30,820 nt of DNA from JBOFSQ01 sp051651625 (GTDB lineage: Bacteria > Planctomycetota > Planctomycetia > Pirellulales > Thermoguttaceae), in NCBI GenBank assembly GCA_051651625.1, contig JBOFSQ010000075.1, positions 1 through 30,820 on the forward strand. The letters are read 5' to 3'. A model generated the notes under the pieces. That model ran no database searches, was not told the origin of the DNA, and saw nothing but the letters and a program-made list of their open reading frames with translations. The position numbers and the translations under genes are program-made. Below are positions 15,577-23,158 of this stretch, one piece after another (position 1 is the stretch's first letter; every line of letters starts with the position of its first letter).

Positions 15577-16578
15577 TCAGGGCATCGTGGTTGTTTCGTT
15601 CCCTTTTGTGGAGCCAACCGCTATCCAAACATCAGACGCAATAGTATTGGGAAAGAAACGGACAGAACCATCTCCCATTCCAACGGTGACACCACCAGGA
15701 TGGCGTGACCTGGCGGCACGATACTGATCGTTTCCCCCAGCCGTAACACACTTTCCGGCGATTGCCCCTTGGCAAACCTTGCCGCCGCAACACGTCCCAT
15801 CGAATAGAGAGTCGGGTGACGAACAGTTGGGTGTTAAAAGTGTCATATACATATTGGTAGCATCACGTGGATCAAGGAAAGCACCCCATGCACCAAAGTC
15901 AGAATCACTGCTAGTGACAATTCCTTCAGAAACAAACATCGTGTTAGAGAGCCCATCGGTAACGGAGCTAATGTTTTGAATCAGATTCATAACAAATGGG
16001 GCACCGCGAAAAGTATCGTGTTTGAACGGAAAAGAGGTTTTAGTGGGTTCCCAAACCCAGTCGTTGCCATAATTGACAAGATAGTTTCCCCGAGCGCGAA
16101 TATTCGCATCGGCAGCATAGATTGCTCCTCTGCGGTCACTTGGGCAATAATACCAATCGACTTTCGCGGCAAGTGGTTCCATAAAAAGCGCGCCATTAGC
16201 GTCGAGGTACCATTCGGTATTCCACGCATATTTGTCGGCTAGTGCTTGTTGTTCAGTATAACTCCACAATCGCGGGACCCAAGTATGACTCTTAAACCCA
16301 TTTACCCCCAGTGGTTGAGAAGTCCCCCCAGCCTCATGTGTCACTCCTAAAAAGTTTCCGGACGCAATATCAAAGTAGTTGTGCCAGCCAAGCATGATTT
16401 GCTTGACGTTATTGGTACACTGCATTCGCCGCGCTGCTTCGCGCGCGGCTTGCACGGCTGGCAAGAGCAACGCAACGAGCACGCCGATGATCGCAATCAC
16501 AACCAGCAGCTCCACCAGAGTAAAGCCTCGACCAAACCGCGAACGACGCAGCCTGCCCCCCCCCCCCCAACTTAACAC
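15577..16578 (-). CDS. DUF1559 protein with prepilin-type leader and H-X9-DG C-terminus; start obscured by a G13 tract
   Basis: A pseudopilin-like exported protein of the planctomycete DUF1559 family. The leader RSRFGRGFTLVELLVVIAII has the prepilin peptidase site (G-FTLVE, Glu at +5). The family's PAVQAAREAARRMQC segment follows. The C-terminal SRHPGGVTVGMGDGSVRFFP fits the H-X9-DG processing-associated motif (His, nine residues, Asp-Gly). The open frame's only start is a GTG at 16578 without a Shine-Dalgarno. Directly after it lies a run of 13 G on the coding strand (16556-16568). An ATG at 16627 with GAGGG upstream reads MTSDLLNRLVVLTEYICVKL in the frame that joins FTLVELL only if the run has 12 (or 15) G. 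So the true start is probably 16627, and expression may depend on tract length, unless the count is a sequencing error. Confidence 0.9.
   Translation of the reverse strand: MLSWGGGGRLRRSRFGRGFTLVELLVVIAIIGVLVALLLPAVQAAREAARRMQCTNNVKQIMLGWHNYFDIASGNFLGVTHEAGGTSQPLGVNGFKSHTWVPRLWSYTEQQALADKYAWNTEWYLDANGALFMEPLAAKVDWYYCPSDRRGAIYAADANIRARGNYLVNYGNDWVWEPTKTSFPFKHDTFRGAPFVMNLIQNISSVTDGLSNTMFVSEGIVTSSDSDFGAWGAFLDPRDATNMYMTLLTPNCSSPDSLFDGTCCGGKVCQGAIAGKCVTAGGNDQYRAARSRHPGGVTVGMGDGSVRFFPNTIASDVWIAVGSTKGNETTTMP
16556..16568 (-). repeat. Homopolymer of 13 G (coding strand) at the DUF1559 start
   Basis: Thirteen uninterrupted C on the plus strand. The reading frame from the ATG with the best ribosome site (16627) enters the DUF1559 frame only when the tract is shortened by one base or lengthened by two. 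Such tracts mutate by slippage and are classic phase-variation switches. They are also a common place for assembly errors. Confidence 0.85.
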
Positions 16579-16627
16579 AAATATATTCGGTCAACACGAC
16601 GAGACGATTCAGCAGGTCACTTGTCAT

Positions 16628-17097
16628 TTCGGTACCCTCTTTTCTTCTCACGGAAAACTGGAAACTCAAACAGCACCACGCCGTTTGTTACATGCTATGC
16701 CAAGTTAAAACATCCCCACTCTTGCGAACTGCTTCTTTACCAACGAAAATACCGCCGCACCGTCCATACTACTGAGCATCTATTGCGGCTTAAAAAGAAC
16801 ACAAAACATACTGGGCAGCATCTCGCAAACTTGTCGCATCAACAAGCGTTCACACACTATTTTTCGCTCGCCAATGTCGCGTGGGATTTTACGCCGCCTC
16901 AGCAAACTGTCAAGCGTCCCCCAAGGTTTTCGAGAAAATAAAAAAATCTATGTCGCTTGTCCCGCCTAGCAATAGGGGCGTCTGCGGATATAATGTGCGA
17001 CAGTTTCGCATCGCGGCGGGCAAGTATCGCAAATACTGGACGGTATGTCAATATGTCTTGCCAGCCGTACCAATCTCGAACACAATTCATCAACCAG
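16628..17097. promoter_or_regulatory. Divergent promoter region between the DUF1559 operon and the TetR gene
   Basis: These 470 bases contain no supportable gene. A TATAAT hexamer lies at 16989-16994 pointing toward the tetR-type gene, about 105 bases before its start, but with no good -35 box at normal spacing. TGTCGC (16951-16956) and GCGACA (16998-17003) form an inverted pair around it and could be part of an operator. The TetR protein next to it may control one or both directions. Confidence 0.35.
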
Positions 17098-17721
17098 ATG
17101 GCACGTCCAAAAAAATCTCCACAACAGTCAGAATCTCTGCCAATGCGTGAGCGATTGGTGCAAGCTGCGCTGGAACTGTTTTCAACTGTAGGGCTTCAAA
17201 ACGTTAACCTTGATATGGTTTGTGCTAAGGTTGGCGTGACCAAAGGTGCATTTTACAGCCACTATGAATCGAAAAAAGATTTGATTCTGGCCGCCTGTGA
17301 TCTCTATTATCAACGCTACGAGCGACGCCTGCAAGGGTTGGGTACAGTCGATTGTAATCCCATTAATCGCTTGCGACAGGTTTTATTGATCAGTGCGGAG
17401 CAATGTCTCTTCGATGCTGGCAACCGACTCTTCACATCCGAAGTCTTTGCCTTGGCAATCCAAGACGAAGACGTTCGCCAAAGTTGGAGGCTGTTTTTAG
17501 AACGTACACGCAGGTTTTTCACGCAGTTACTCGAAGAAGTCGCGTTGCATGGCGAGGCCAAAATCGCCTCGCCACAAACGAACGCCGACTGTCTCCTGGC
17601 AATGTTTGAAGGGCTCAAGCACCGGTCGCTCTTTGAAGTAGAGTTAACGCAAATCAGCCGTCTCGGTAGCATCGTGGAATCGCTCATTCAGACGGCAATG
17701 TCTGACAAAGAAACGGGATAG
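17098..17721 (+). CDS. TetR/AcrR-family transcriptional regulator
   Basis: A 207-aa DNA-binding regulator. The N-terminal TetR domain is clear: MARPKKSPQQS, then RERLVQAALELFSTVGLQNV and the helix-turn-helix NLDMVCAKVGVTKGAFYSHY with ESKKDLILAACDLYY after it. The C-terminal ligand and dimer domain (residues about 80-207) has no recognisable ligand signature. I chose the ATG at 17098 because MARPKK is the usual family start; a longer frame begins 141 bases upstream without support. It is divergent from the DUF1559/lipoprotein genes, a position typical of a local repressor. Its ligand is unknown. Confidence 0.88.
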   Translation: MARPKKSPQQSESLPMRERLVQAALELFSTVGLQNVNLDMVCAKVGVTKGAFYSHYESKKDLILAACDLYYQRYERRLQGLGTVDCNPINRLRQVLLISAEQCLFDAGNRLFTSEVFALAIQDEDVRQSWRLFLERTRRFFTQLLEEVALHGEAKIASPQTNADCLLAMFEGLKHRSLFEVELTQISRLGSIVESLIQTAMSDKETG

Positions 17722-17948
17722 TGTTCACACCATATTCCATCATTTCCATGTACTCGGCGGGGGCCCAGAGAAAGCGGCCCAAGCAGACGCGATAGCGTAA
17801 TTCGTCTACGCCGGGATTCGGTGCGATTTGTGCAATTGCTTTGGCAACACCTTCCCTCTGGATTCCCGTTGAGTACACAGAAATGACGGAATCCAGCGCA
17901 AAACACACACGATCCCCTTGCAGCCACTTTACCACACCCGTTCGGCAT
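17684..17948 (-). pseudogene. Possible remnant of an unrecognised gene
   Basis: On the minus strand an open stretch reads GDRVCFALDSVISVYSTG, then VAKAIAQIAPNPGVDELRYR, VCLGRFLWAPAEYMEMME and a stop at 17684. The composition looks protein-like, but no start with a ribosome site is visible, its upstream side runs into a decayed inverted-repeat element (17939-17988), and its end overlaps the last codons of the TetR gene. It may be the 3' part of a gene cut by repeat insertion. I do not recognise a family. Confidence 0.3.
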
Positions 17949-17988
17949 AGCCGAACCGCAGTGAGCGTGAGTTTCTGAACAGGTCTAC
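17939..17988 (+). repeat. Shortened relative of the nested palindrome at 5951-6085
   Basis: It keeps the GTTCGGCATAGCCGAACC core palindrome and, at its right edge, GTTTCTGAACAGGTCT, matching the GTTTCCGAACAAGTCT edge of the larger element with two changes. The long second arm and inner stem are missing. Confidence 0.65.
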
Positions 17989-17996
17989 TACACACG

Positions 17997-18593
17997 TCAA
18001 AGTGCTGGCGGCATCCAGACGCCGCCGGCCAGCGGTGCGGGAGGGGCGACGACAAGAGGTGGCGGGGCGTCAGATGATGGTGGGGCCGTCACCGGTGGTG
18101 GAATGGTCGGTGGCGATGGCTCGACAAACCGACTCGCAAGAAGCGGCGTCGCGTCGCTCTCGGCCAGTGAGTGCGACCCGCTCGATTCCACTGGTGCCGC
18201 AGGCGACGCATCAGAAACCGAACCCCACGTTGACGCCGAATTTGGTATCGGCATATCACCTTGCGGAAGCGGTGGTAGCAAACTGTTGTCGCTCGACTTC
18301 ACCGACTTCTTTGCGCCGTCCGCTGGCGCGGGCGACGACGTTTTGTCGTCGTTGCCACTGGCGTTGGTGCTGTCATCGTCGCTCGGTTTCTTCTTCACTA
18401 GCGCACCAATCTTTTCGCCCCAACCTTGTAATAGCGACATCATCCGCGGCGACGACTTCGGCAAATCGTCGCAGAGATAACGAACCTCCGTCGCCACGTC
18501 GCCGTTCACCATCGCGCTGACAACCGGATAACGCCAAACATTCGCGCCGAACGCAGCCACCACAAACAACACCAACGCAAAACGATAAAACAT
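17997..18593 (-). CDS. Exported or membrane-anchored Pro/Ser-rich protein of unknown function
   Basis: This 198-aa product begins MFYRFALVLFVVAAFGANVW, a signal peptide or anchor. A short, possibly folded region follows (NGDVATEVRYLCDDLPKSSP, MMSLLQGWGEKIGALVKKK). After that comes a long disordered part rich in Asp/Ser/Pro, ending in a Pro-Pro-Ala rich tail (APPAPLAGGVWMPPAL). A strong GGAGG six bases before the ATG at 18593 sets the start; the open frame continues upstream through a repeat but without support. The protein may reach across the periplasm, like the proline-rich lipoprotein near 7 kb. No enzyme motif is visible. Confidence 0.72.
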   Translation of the reverse strand: MFYRFALVLFVVAAFGANVWRYPVVSAMVNGDVATEVRYLCDDLPKSSPRMMSLLQGWGEKIGALVKKKPSDDDSTNASGNDDKTSSPAPADGAKKSVKSSDNSLLPPLPQGDMPIPNSASTWGSVSDASPAAPVESSGSHSLAESDATPLLASRFVEPSPPTIPPPVTAPPSSDAPPPLVVAPPAPLAGGVWMPPAL

Positions 18594-18630
18594 CGAACAC
18601 CTCCAGAAAGTTTCCAAGCGACAACAACGA

Positions 18631-18750
18631 GTATACTCAAGACGGTTTGAATTTCCCGTACCAAAACGGTAGCGGCCCATCGAGGCGTCATTGCCGCGAG
18701 CCGCGGTCCTGTGGAGGGCGAAGCCTACAAATCTACCCGTAACGGGTATA
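18631..18750 (-). repeat. Dispersed ~100-bp element, copy 2 (inverted)
   Basis: Read on the minus strand it matches the element at 7591-7692: CCCGTTACGGGT, ATTTGTAGGCTTCGCCCTCC, CCTCGATGGGCCGCTACCG, and AAATTCAAACCGTCTTGAGT. It carries a short extra GC-rich stretch in the middle. Its AAATTCAAA-CTTGAGT end points at the gene starting at 18593. Confidence 0.88.
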
Positions 18751-19025
18751 ACACATAGTCGCCGCAACGTCCACCATTGACCGCAAACATTGTGCAATGT
18801 TCACACCACGCGACGCCGCAAAAAACATTTGCGCAAAATGGCGAAACCAAGTTAACTTGCGACAACGTGATACCGCCCCAACATTCTCACTGGTTGACCT
18901 ATTTTACGCAACCCGCGTTTCCCGAACTGGAATCTCGAAAAGTGGTCGGTAAAGTTCAATTCTGTTCAAGTGGCAGTCGATACACTGGAACGGGCATGGA
19001 TGCTCTTGCACTCAAAACCGGTTAG
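18751..19025. other. Unexplained 275-base segment between two inverted copies of the dispersed element
   Basis: The two flanking element copies are in opposite orientation with their CCCGTTACGGG ends facing inward. No gene, hairpin or known motif is seen between them. Confidence 0.5.
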
Positions 19026-19130
19026 GCCCGTTACGGGTCGATTTGTAGGCTTCGCCCTCCACAGGCGGCAATGACGCCTCGATGGGTTGCTACCGCTTTG
19101 GTACGCGAAATTCAAATCGTCTTGAGTATG
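19026..19130 (+). repeat. Dispersed ~100-bp element, copy 3
   Basis: It has the same blocks as copies 1 and 2: GCCCGTTACGGGTC, ATTTGTAGGCTTCGCCCTCC, CCTCGATGGG and AAATTCAAATCGTCTTGAGT. Its right end lies 64 bases before the start of the sigma-factor gene, so it may lie in that gene's promoter or leader. Confidence 0.88.
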
Positions 19131-19194
19131 AATGTTTCCGCCGAAAACGAAATCGCTAACGGCACCGACTACACAATTTCACGGAGGATTTTCT

Positions 19195-19977
19195 ATGATG
19201 TACACACAGCTTGCGCCAGAAGACGTGGGGGCTGTTTGGGAGCGGTTCATCGGCGACCGCACTGATCAATCGCTTCGCAACGTTCTCATCGAGCAGTACA
19301 TGCCACTTGTGAGATTTCACGGTGAGCGAGTGTGGGCACGACTCCCCGACGAAGTTGAACTTGACGACCTCGTATCCGCTGGCGTCTTCGGGCTGATGGA
19401 CGCCATTGATGCCTACGACCTCGAACGCGGTGTAAAGTTTGAGACGTACTGCGTTCCGCGAATACGCGGTGCAATGCTCGATGAACTCCGAAGTATGGAC
19501 TGGGTGCCACGACTCGTTCGGTCACGCGCACGAAAAATCGGCGACGCCAACAAAGAACTAGCCGACAAGCTGGGACGTACTCCAACAACCGTCGAACTAG
19601 CAGAGTACCTAAACGTCTCCGCCGCAGAACTCGAACGTATGATGCTCGACGCCAACGCCGTTAACCTCATCAGTCTCAACAAAAAATGGTTCGAGACCGA
19701 TGGTGCCAAAGACGTAAGCGAAATCGACATGATAGAAGACCGCAAAGGCGAAGACCCGACGAAAACAATCCAAAAAACCGACTTGATGAAACTCGTCACG
19801 CGCGGTATGAGTCGCAACGAACGCCTCATCATCATCCTCTACTACTACGAAGAGCTGACGATGAAAGAGGTCGGTATGACGCTGGGGTTGAGCGAGAGCC
19901 GCGTCAGCCAAATGCACAGCAGCGTCGTCGAACGCCTGCAAACGCAGCTTGTCCAGCGACGACCAGAGTTTGCGTGA
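19195..19977 (+). CDS. FliA/WhiG-type RNA polymerase sigma factor
   Basis: A 260-aa sigma-70 factor of the FliA/WhiG class, which directs RNA polymerase to -35/-10 promoters of motility or development genes. Region 2 is EQYMPLVRFHGERVWARLP through ELDDLVSAGVFGLMDAIDAY and FETYCVPRIRGAMLDELRSM, followed by WVPRLVRSRARKI. Region 3 contains ELADKLGRTPTTVELAEYL. Region 4 is RNERLIIILYYYEELTMKEV and GLSESRVSQMHSSVVERLQ. GGAGG seven bases before the first of two adjacent ATGs sets the start. No flagellar or anti-sigma (FlgM-like) gene is in the window, so its regulon cannot be read from context. Confidence 0.92.
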   Translation: MMYTQLAPEDVGAVWERFIGDRTDQSLRNVLIEQYMPLVRFHGERVWARLPDEVELDDLVSAGVFGLMDAIDAYDLERGVKFETYCVPRIRGAMLDELRSMDWVPRLVRSRARKIGDANKELADKLGRTPTTVELAEYLNVSAAELERMMLDANAVNLISLNKKWFETDGAKDVSEIDMIEDRKGEDPTKTIQKTDLMKLVTRGMSRNERLIIILYYYEELTMKEVGMTLGLSESRVSQMHSSVVERLQTQLVQRRPEFA

Positions 19978-20027
19978 AATGGCGATCGCGGTTTGCATGA
20001 ATTCGTACTCGATGAGCGGCTCTTTTT

Positions 20028-20282
20028 TTCTCACACAAAGGCACGGAGGCACAGAGAGGAGAAGATGAATTCTTTACTTTATTGGTAGTTCTTTTTTTGC
20101 GCACGACGGCACGAAGTACACGAAGAACACAAAGGACGTTTTCAATTTCAATCTTCTTCGTGTCCTTTGTGCTCTTTGCGCCTTTGTGCGAAACAAAAGA
20201 GCCGCTCGAAAAGTATGCGGTCATGCAAAGCCCTCTCCGTGCCTCTGTGCCTCCGTGTGAAAAAAAGAACTGCTCGTAAACG
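20028..20282. repeat. Large nested inverted repeat of the CACAAAGGCACGGAGG family, copy 2
   Basis: The outer arms CACACAAAGGCACGGAGGCA (near 20034) and TGCCTCCGTGTG (near 20248) pair. An inner pair, GCACGAAGTACACGAAGAAC (near 20110) with TTCTTCGTGTCCTTTGTGC, is nested within. Even the flanks GAGCGGCTC (20014) and GAGCCGCTC (20199) are complementary. The region 19978-20328 between the sigma factor and NUDIX genes consists almost entirely of this element. No gene is seen. Confidence 0.85.
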
Positions 20283-20328
20283 TAATATCCGTGAACGCTT
20301 ACCAAACATCAAACCGTGAACGGTAACA

Positions 20329-20865
20329 ATGGACACAATTTTCACCAGCAAAATCTTCAAGGTTGTAAAACGTTTCGTCACTGGGCGAACGGGGAGCAAG
20401 CTGGAGCGGCACGTTGTTGTCCATCCGGGGGCGATAGCGATTGTGCCGATACTTGACGACGGAAGTATTTTGCTGGAGCGGCAGTTTCGCGTTGCGGTCG
20501 GTGCGAATCTGATCGAGATTCCTGCCGGAACACTCGAACCCGATGAACCGCCAGCAACGACAGCACGCCGCGAACTGCGTGAAGAAACCGGGTACACCGC
20601 AACAGAACTTGAACTCTTGACGACGTTTTATCCGTCGCCCGGAATACTCCAAGAGACAATGCACCTCTTTCTCGCCACTGGACTCATCGCCGGTCCGACC
20701 GACCTCGAAGACGGTGAAGAGATTGAAGTTTTTCAAGTACCACTCGCCGAAGCGGTTGACATGGTATTCCAAGGTCAAATACGCGATGCCAAAACAATCG
20801 TAGGAATCCTGTGGTACGCTGCCATCGTCGGTGCGAAGACAACGAAAACATCGAAACCGGCCTAA
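20329..20865 (+). CDS. NUDIX hydrolase, ADP-ribose pyrophosphatase-like
   Basis: A 178-aa cytoplasmic hydrolase that probably splits ADP-ribose or a similar nucleoside diphosphate derivative into phosphate products. The Nudix box is complete: G67-x5-E73-x7-R81-E82-L83-x-E85-E86-x-G88, read from GTLEPDEPPATT through RRELREETGY. The preceding LIEIPAGTLE and the LLERQFRVAVGANLIEIPAG context match the ADP-ribose pyrophosphatase subgroup. The length is typical. It is followed 43 bases later by the acidic membrane-anchored gene; co-transcription is possible. The ribosome site is weak. Confidence 0.9.
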   Translation: MDTIFTSKIFKVVKRFVTGRTGSKLERHVVVHPGAIAIVPILDDGSILLERQFRVAVGANLIEIPAGTLEPDEPPATTARRELREETGYTATELELLTTFYPSPGILQETMHLFLATGLIAGPTDLEDGEEIEVFQVPLAEAVDMVFQGQIRDAKTIVGILWYAAIVGAKTTKTSKPA

Positions 20866-20908
20866 ACCATAGTACGCCGCCGACGACAAACGCTGCGGAG
20901 AAGTTCTT

Positions 20909-21682
20909 TTGATCTGGCTCATTGAAACGTATCTTCCCGGAGTCACTTACTATATCGTTTTGCCTGCCATCGCAGGGCTTGCGTGTGCGTGCTATTTACA
21001 GTTTGCCTACTACCGCCGTCAACAGGAACAGCTTTTCGAACCACTGGAAACAGACAGCAGCGAAAACGACGCCACCGCCGATGCCGAATCAACCGATCAG
21101 GAACCGCTCGCAGAAACGAACGTCGCGCCGGACGACAACATAGAAACTTCACCGAGCGACGAGTCGTATCAACCAGACCACGACCAGCCTACGAAAACAA
21201 CGTCAAACGACAGTGAGAAACCCGAATCGGTCAATCAAGAGTTGCTCGATGATATTTTGACGGGGACCGCCGAACAACCCGAACTGCCACCGGGCCATAT
21301 CCGTACCGCCGAAGCCGAACTGGTTGACAACGACCCGCTCCGATTTTTTGAGGCGAAGGCAAAAGAGCAAGAGATTCACGACCCGCTCGAAACATTGCTA
21401 GAGCGTACACCAGCCGCGATCCAAGAATCCACGCCGGAGCCGTCACCTCCAGCGGTAGAGCCGCGCGACGCCATCGGTGAAGACCTAGCGAGTCTCGTCT
21501 TGGGAAAAGATTTCGACTTCGACAAACTTGCCGCATCGCTCAGCGAAACCATCGAAACCGCAATGGCTGAAACCGAAACGACAGAAGACACGACGACCAA
21601 ATCAATCATCGAGCCGGAATCTGTCGCAGCGATCAAAACTCCCGAACCCACGTCCTTGTCATCGAAAGAGGAATCGGTATAA
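20909..21682 (+). CDS. Acidic membrane-anchored protein of unknown function (TTG start)
   Basis: This 257-aa product has one N-terminal transmembrane helix (YIVLPAIAGLACACYLQFAY) followed by YRRQQEQ. The rest, about 210 residues, is highly acidic and rich in Glu, Asp, Thr and Pro. Short, possibly folded pieces are visible: QELLDDILTGTAEQPELPPG, DPLRFFEAKAKEQ and EDLASLVLGKDFDFDKLAA. The start is a TTG with GGAGAAG about eight bases upstream; no ATG fits. Most of the chain is probably disordered in the cytoplasm. No family is recognised. The stop codon is 14 bases before the tRNA-Cys gene. Confidence 0.68.
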   Translation: MIWLIETYLPGVTYYIVLPAIAGLACACYLQFAYYRRQQEQLFEPLETDSSENDATADAESTDQEPLAETNVAPDDNIETSPSDESYQPDHDQPTKTTSNDSEKPESVNQELLDDILTGTAEQPELPPGHIRTAEAELVDNDPLRFFEAKAKEQEIHDPLETLLERTPAAIQESTPEPSPPAVEPRDAIGEDLASLVLGKDFDFDKLAASLSETIETAMAETETTEDTTTKSIIEPESVAAIKTPEPTSLSSKEESV

Positions 21683-21696
21683 TCCCCGCTCGTTTT

Positions 21697-21769
21697 GGCG
21701 CCGTAGCCAAATGGCTAAGGCAGCGGATTGCAAATCCGTTATATCCCGGTTCGAGTCCGGGCGGCGCCT
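21697..21769 (+). tRNA. tRNA-Cys (anticodon GCA)
   Basis: A full cloverleaf: acceptor stem GGCGCCG/CGGCGCC with U as discriminator base (standard for Cys). The D-arm region is GCCAAATGGCTAAGGC. The anticodon arm is GCGGA-TTGCAAA-TCCGT with GCA in the loop, and the T arm is CCCGG-TTCGAGT-CCGGG. No CCA is encoded. A terminator follows 13 bases later. Confidence 0.97.
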
Positions 21770-21781
21770 TTGGAGTGCAAC

Positions 21782-21826
21782 GCCGCGAGTACTGTCAAAC
21801 ACAGACGGTGCTTGCGGCTTTTTTTT
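21782..21826 (+). terminator. Rho-independent terminator after tRNA-Cys
   Basis: An 11-bp stem (GCCGCGAGTAC with GTGCTTGCGGC, including wobble pairs), a loop of about 15 bases, and then eight T. It ends the tRNA-Cys transcript and probably also the genes upstream of it. Confidence 0.85.
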
Positions 21827-21857
21827 GCCCTGACCGAACCGATTGAGGAGACAAGTG

Positions 21858-23120
21858 ATGAAGACACGAGCTGTGCGAATGTATGGGAAGAGCGACCTGC
21901 GCCTCGAAGAGTTTGAGTTGCCGCCGATCCGCGAAGACGAGATTTTGGTGAAGATTGTCTCCGACAGTCTTTGCATGTCGTCGTACAAAGCGGCGATGCA
22001 GGGGAGCGATCACAAGCGAGTTCCGTCGAACATTGCGACGAATCCAGTAATTCTTGGTCACGAATTTTGCGGCGACATTGTTGAAGTCGGCAAGAAGTGG
22101 CAGAATCAGTTCGCACCCGGTCAACGGTTTGCGATTCAGCCTGCGCTCAACTATCAGGGAAAACTTGACGCGCCGGGTTACTCGTTTGAATTTCTTGGCG
22201 GCAATGCGACGTATGCGATTATGCCGCACGAAGTTATGGATATGGGTTGTCTGCTTCCGTTCAACGGCGACGCCTATTTTCACGGTTCGCTCGGCGAACC
22301 GATTTCGTGCATCGTTGGTGCGTACCACGCTTCGTATCATATTCCGCCGGGGTCGTACACTCACGACATGGGAATTCGTCGCGGCGGCAAAATGGCGATC
22401 CTCGCTGGTGCCGGACCGATGGGACTCGGTGCAATCGACTACGCACTTCACAACGACTTGAGACCGAGTGTTCTCGTCGTTACCGATCTTGACGCTGTAA
22501 AACTTGCTCGTGCTGAATCGCTCTACACCAAAGAAGAGGCGAAACGTTGTGGCGTTGAGATTCACTACGTCAACACCAGCGGAATGACCGACGTCGTTGC
22601 GTCGCTCACGGCGTTAACAAACGGCGACGGGTTCGACGACATTCTTGTTTGTGCGCCGGTTGATTCGGTTCTCGAACAGGCCGACCTTCTCCTCGGGCGC
22701 GATGGTTGTCTCAATCTATTTGCTGGCCCGACATCGCCCGACTTTACGGCGAAGCTAAACTATTATCGCGTCCACTATGCAGGGACGCACGTCGCGGGCG
22801 TATCAGGCGGAAACGCCGACGACCTCAAAGAGTCGCTGGAGATGATTCGTCAGGGACGGCTCAATCCGTCGGTGATGATAACGCACGTTGGTGGTCTCGA
22901 CACGGCGATAGAGACGACGCTTTCACTCCCGAAGATTCCGGGCGGCAAGAAACTTCTCTACACACACATCTCGATGCCGCTCACCGCCATCGACGACTTC
23001 GCCGCCAAAGGCAAAACCGACCCACTCTTCGCCCGCCTCGCCGAGATTTGCTCCGCAAACGGTAACATGTGGTGCGCCGAAGCCGAACGGTTTTTGCTGG
23101 CATCGGCACCAGCGAAGTAG
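21858..23120 (+). CDS. Zinc-dependent medium-chain dehydrogenase, L-sorbose-1-phosphate reductase (SorE)-like
   Basis: A 420-aa NAD(P)-dependent dehydrogenase with a GroES-like catalytic domain and a Rossmann domain. The substrate-zinc region shows SDSLCMSSYKAAMQGSDHKR and VILGHEFCGDIVEVGKKWQ (the Cys and the His-Glu pair are likely ligands). The PGYSFEFLGGNATYAIMPHE block and SLGEPISCIVGAYHASYH resemble SorE as I remember it, as does the C-terminal GGKKLLYTHISM. The cofactor motif is ILAGAGPMGLGAIDYALH. SorE reduces L-sorbose 1-phosphate to glucitol 6-phosphate; relatives act on other sugar phosphates, so the substrate is unsure. The ATG at 21858 has GAGGAGA eight bases upstream. A remnant of the dispersed element (GACCCGTTACCGTTTT) begins at its stop codon. 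Confidence 0.85.
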   Translation: MKTRAVRMYGKSDLRLEEFELPPIREDEILVKIVSDSLCMSSYKAAMQGSDHKRVPSNIATNPVILGHEFCGDIVEVGKKWQNQFAPGQRFAIQPALNYQGKLDAPGYSFEFLGGNATYAIMPHEVMDMGCLLPFNGDAYFHGSLGEPISCIVGAYHASYHIPPGSYTHDMGIRRGGKMAILAGAGPMGLGAIDYALHNDLRPSVLVVTDLDAVKLARAESLYTKEEAKRCGVEIHYVNTSGMTDVVASLTALTNGDGFDDILVCAPVDSVLEQADLLLGRDGCLNLFAGPTSPDFTAKLNYYRVHYAGTHVAGVSGGNADDLKESLEMIRQGRLNPSVMITHVGGLDTAIETTLSLPKIPGGKKLLYTHISMPLTAIDDFAAKGKTDPLFARLAEICSANGNMWCAEAERFLLASAPAK

Positions 23121-23158
23121 ACCCGTTACCGTTTTCGTCTTCGCACAAAAGGTGAACC

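Noticed and set aside
19195..19977. Naming the sigma factor fliA
   Set aside because: Without flagellar genes nearby the class (FliA/WhiG) is clear but the specific role is not.
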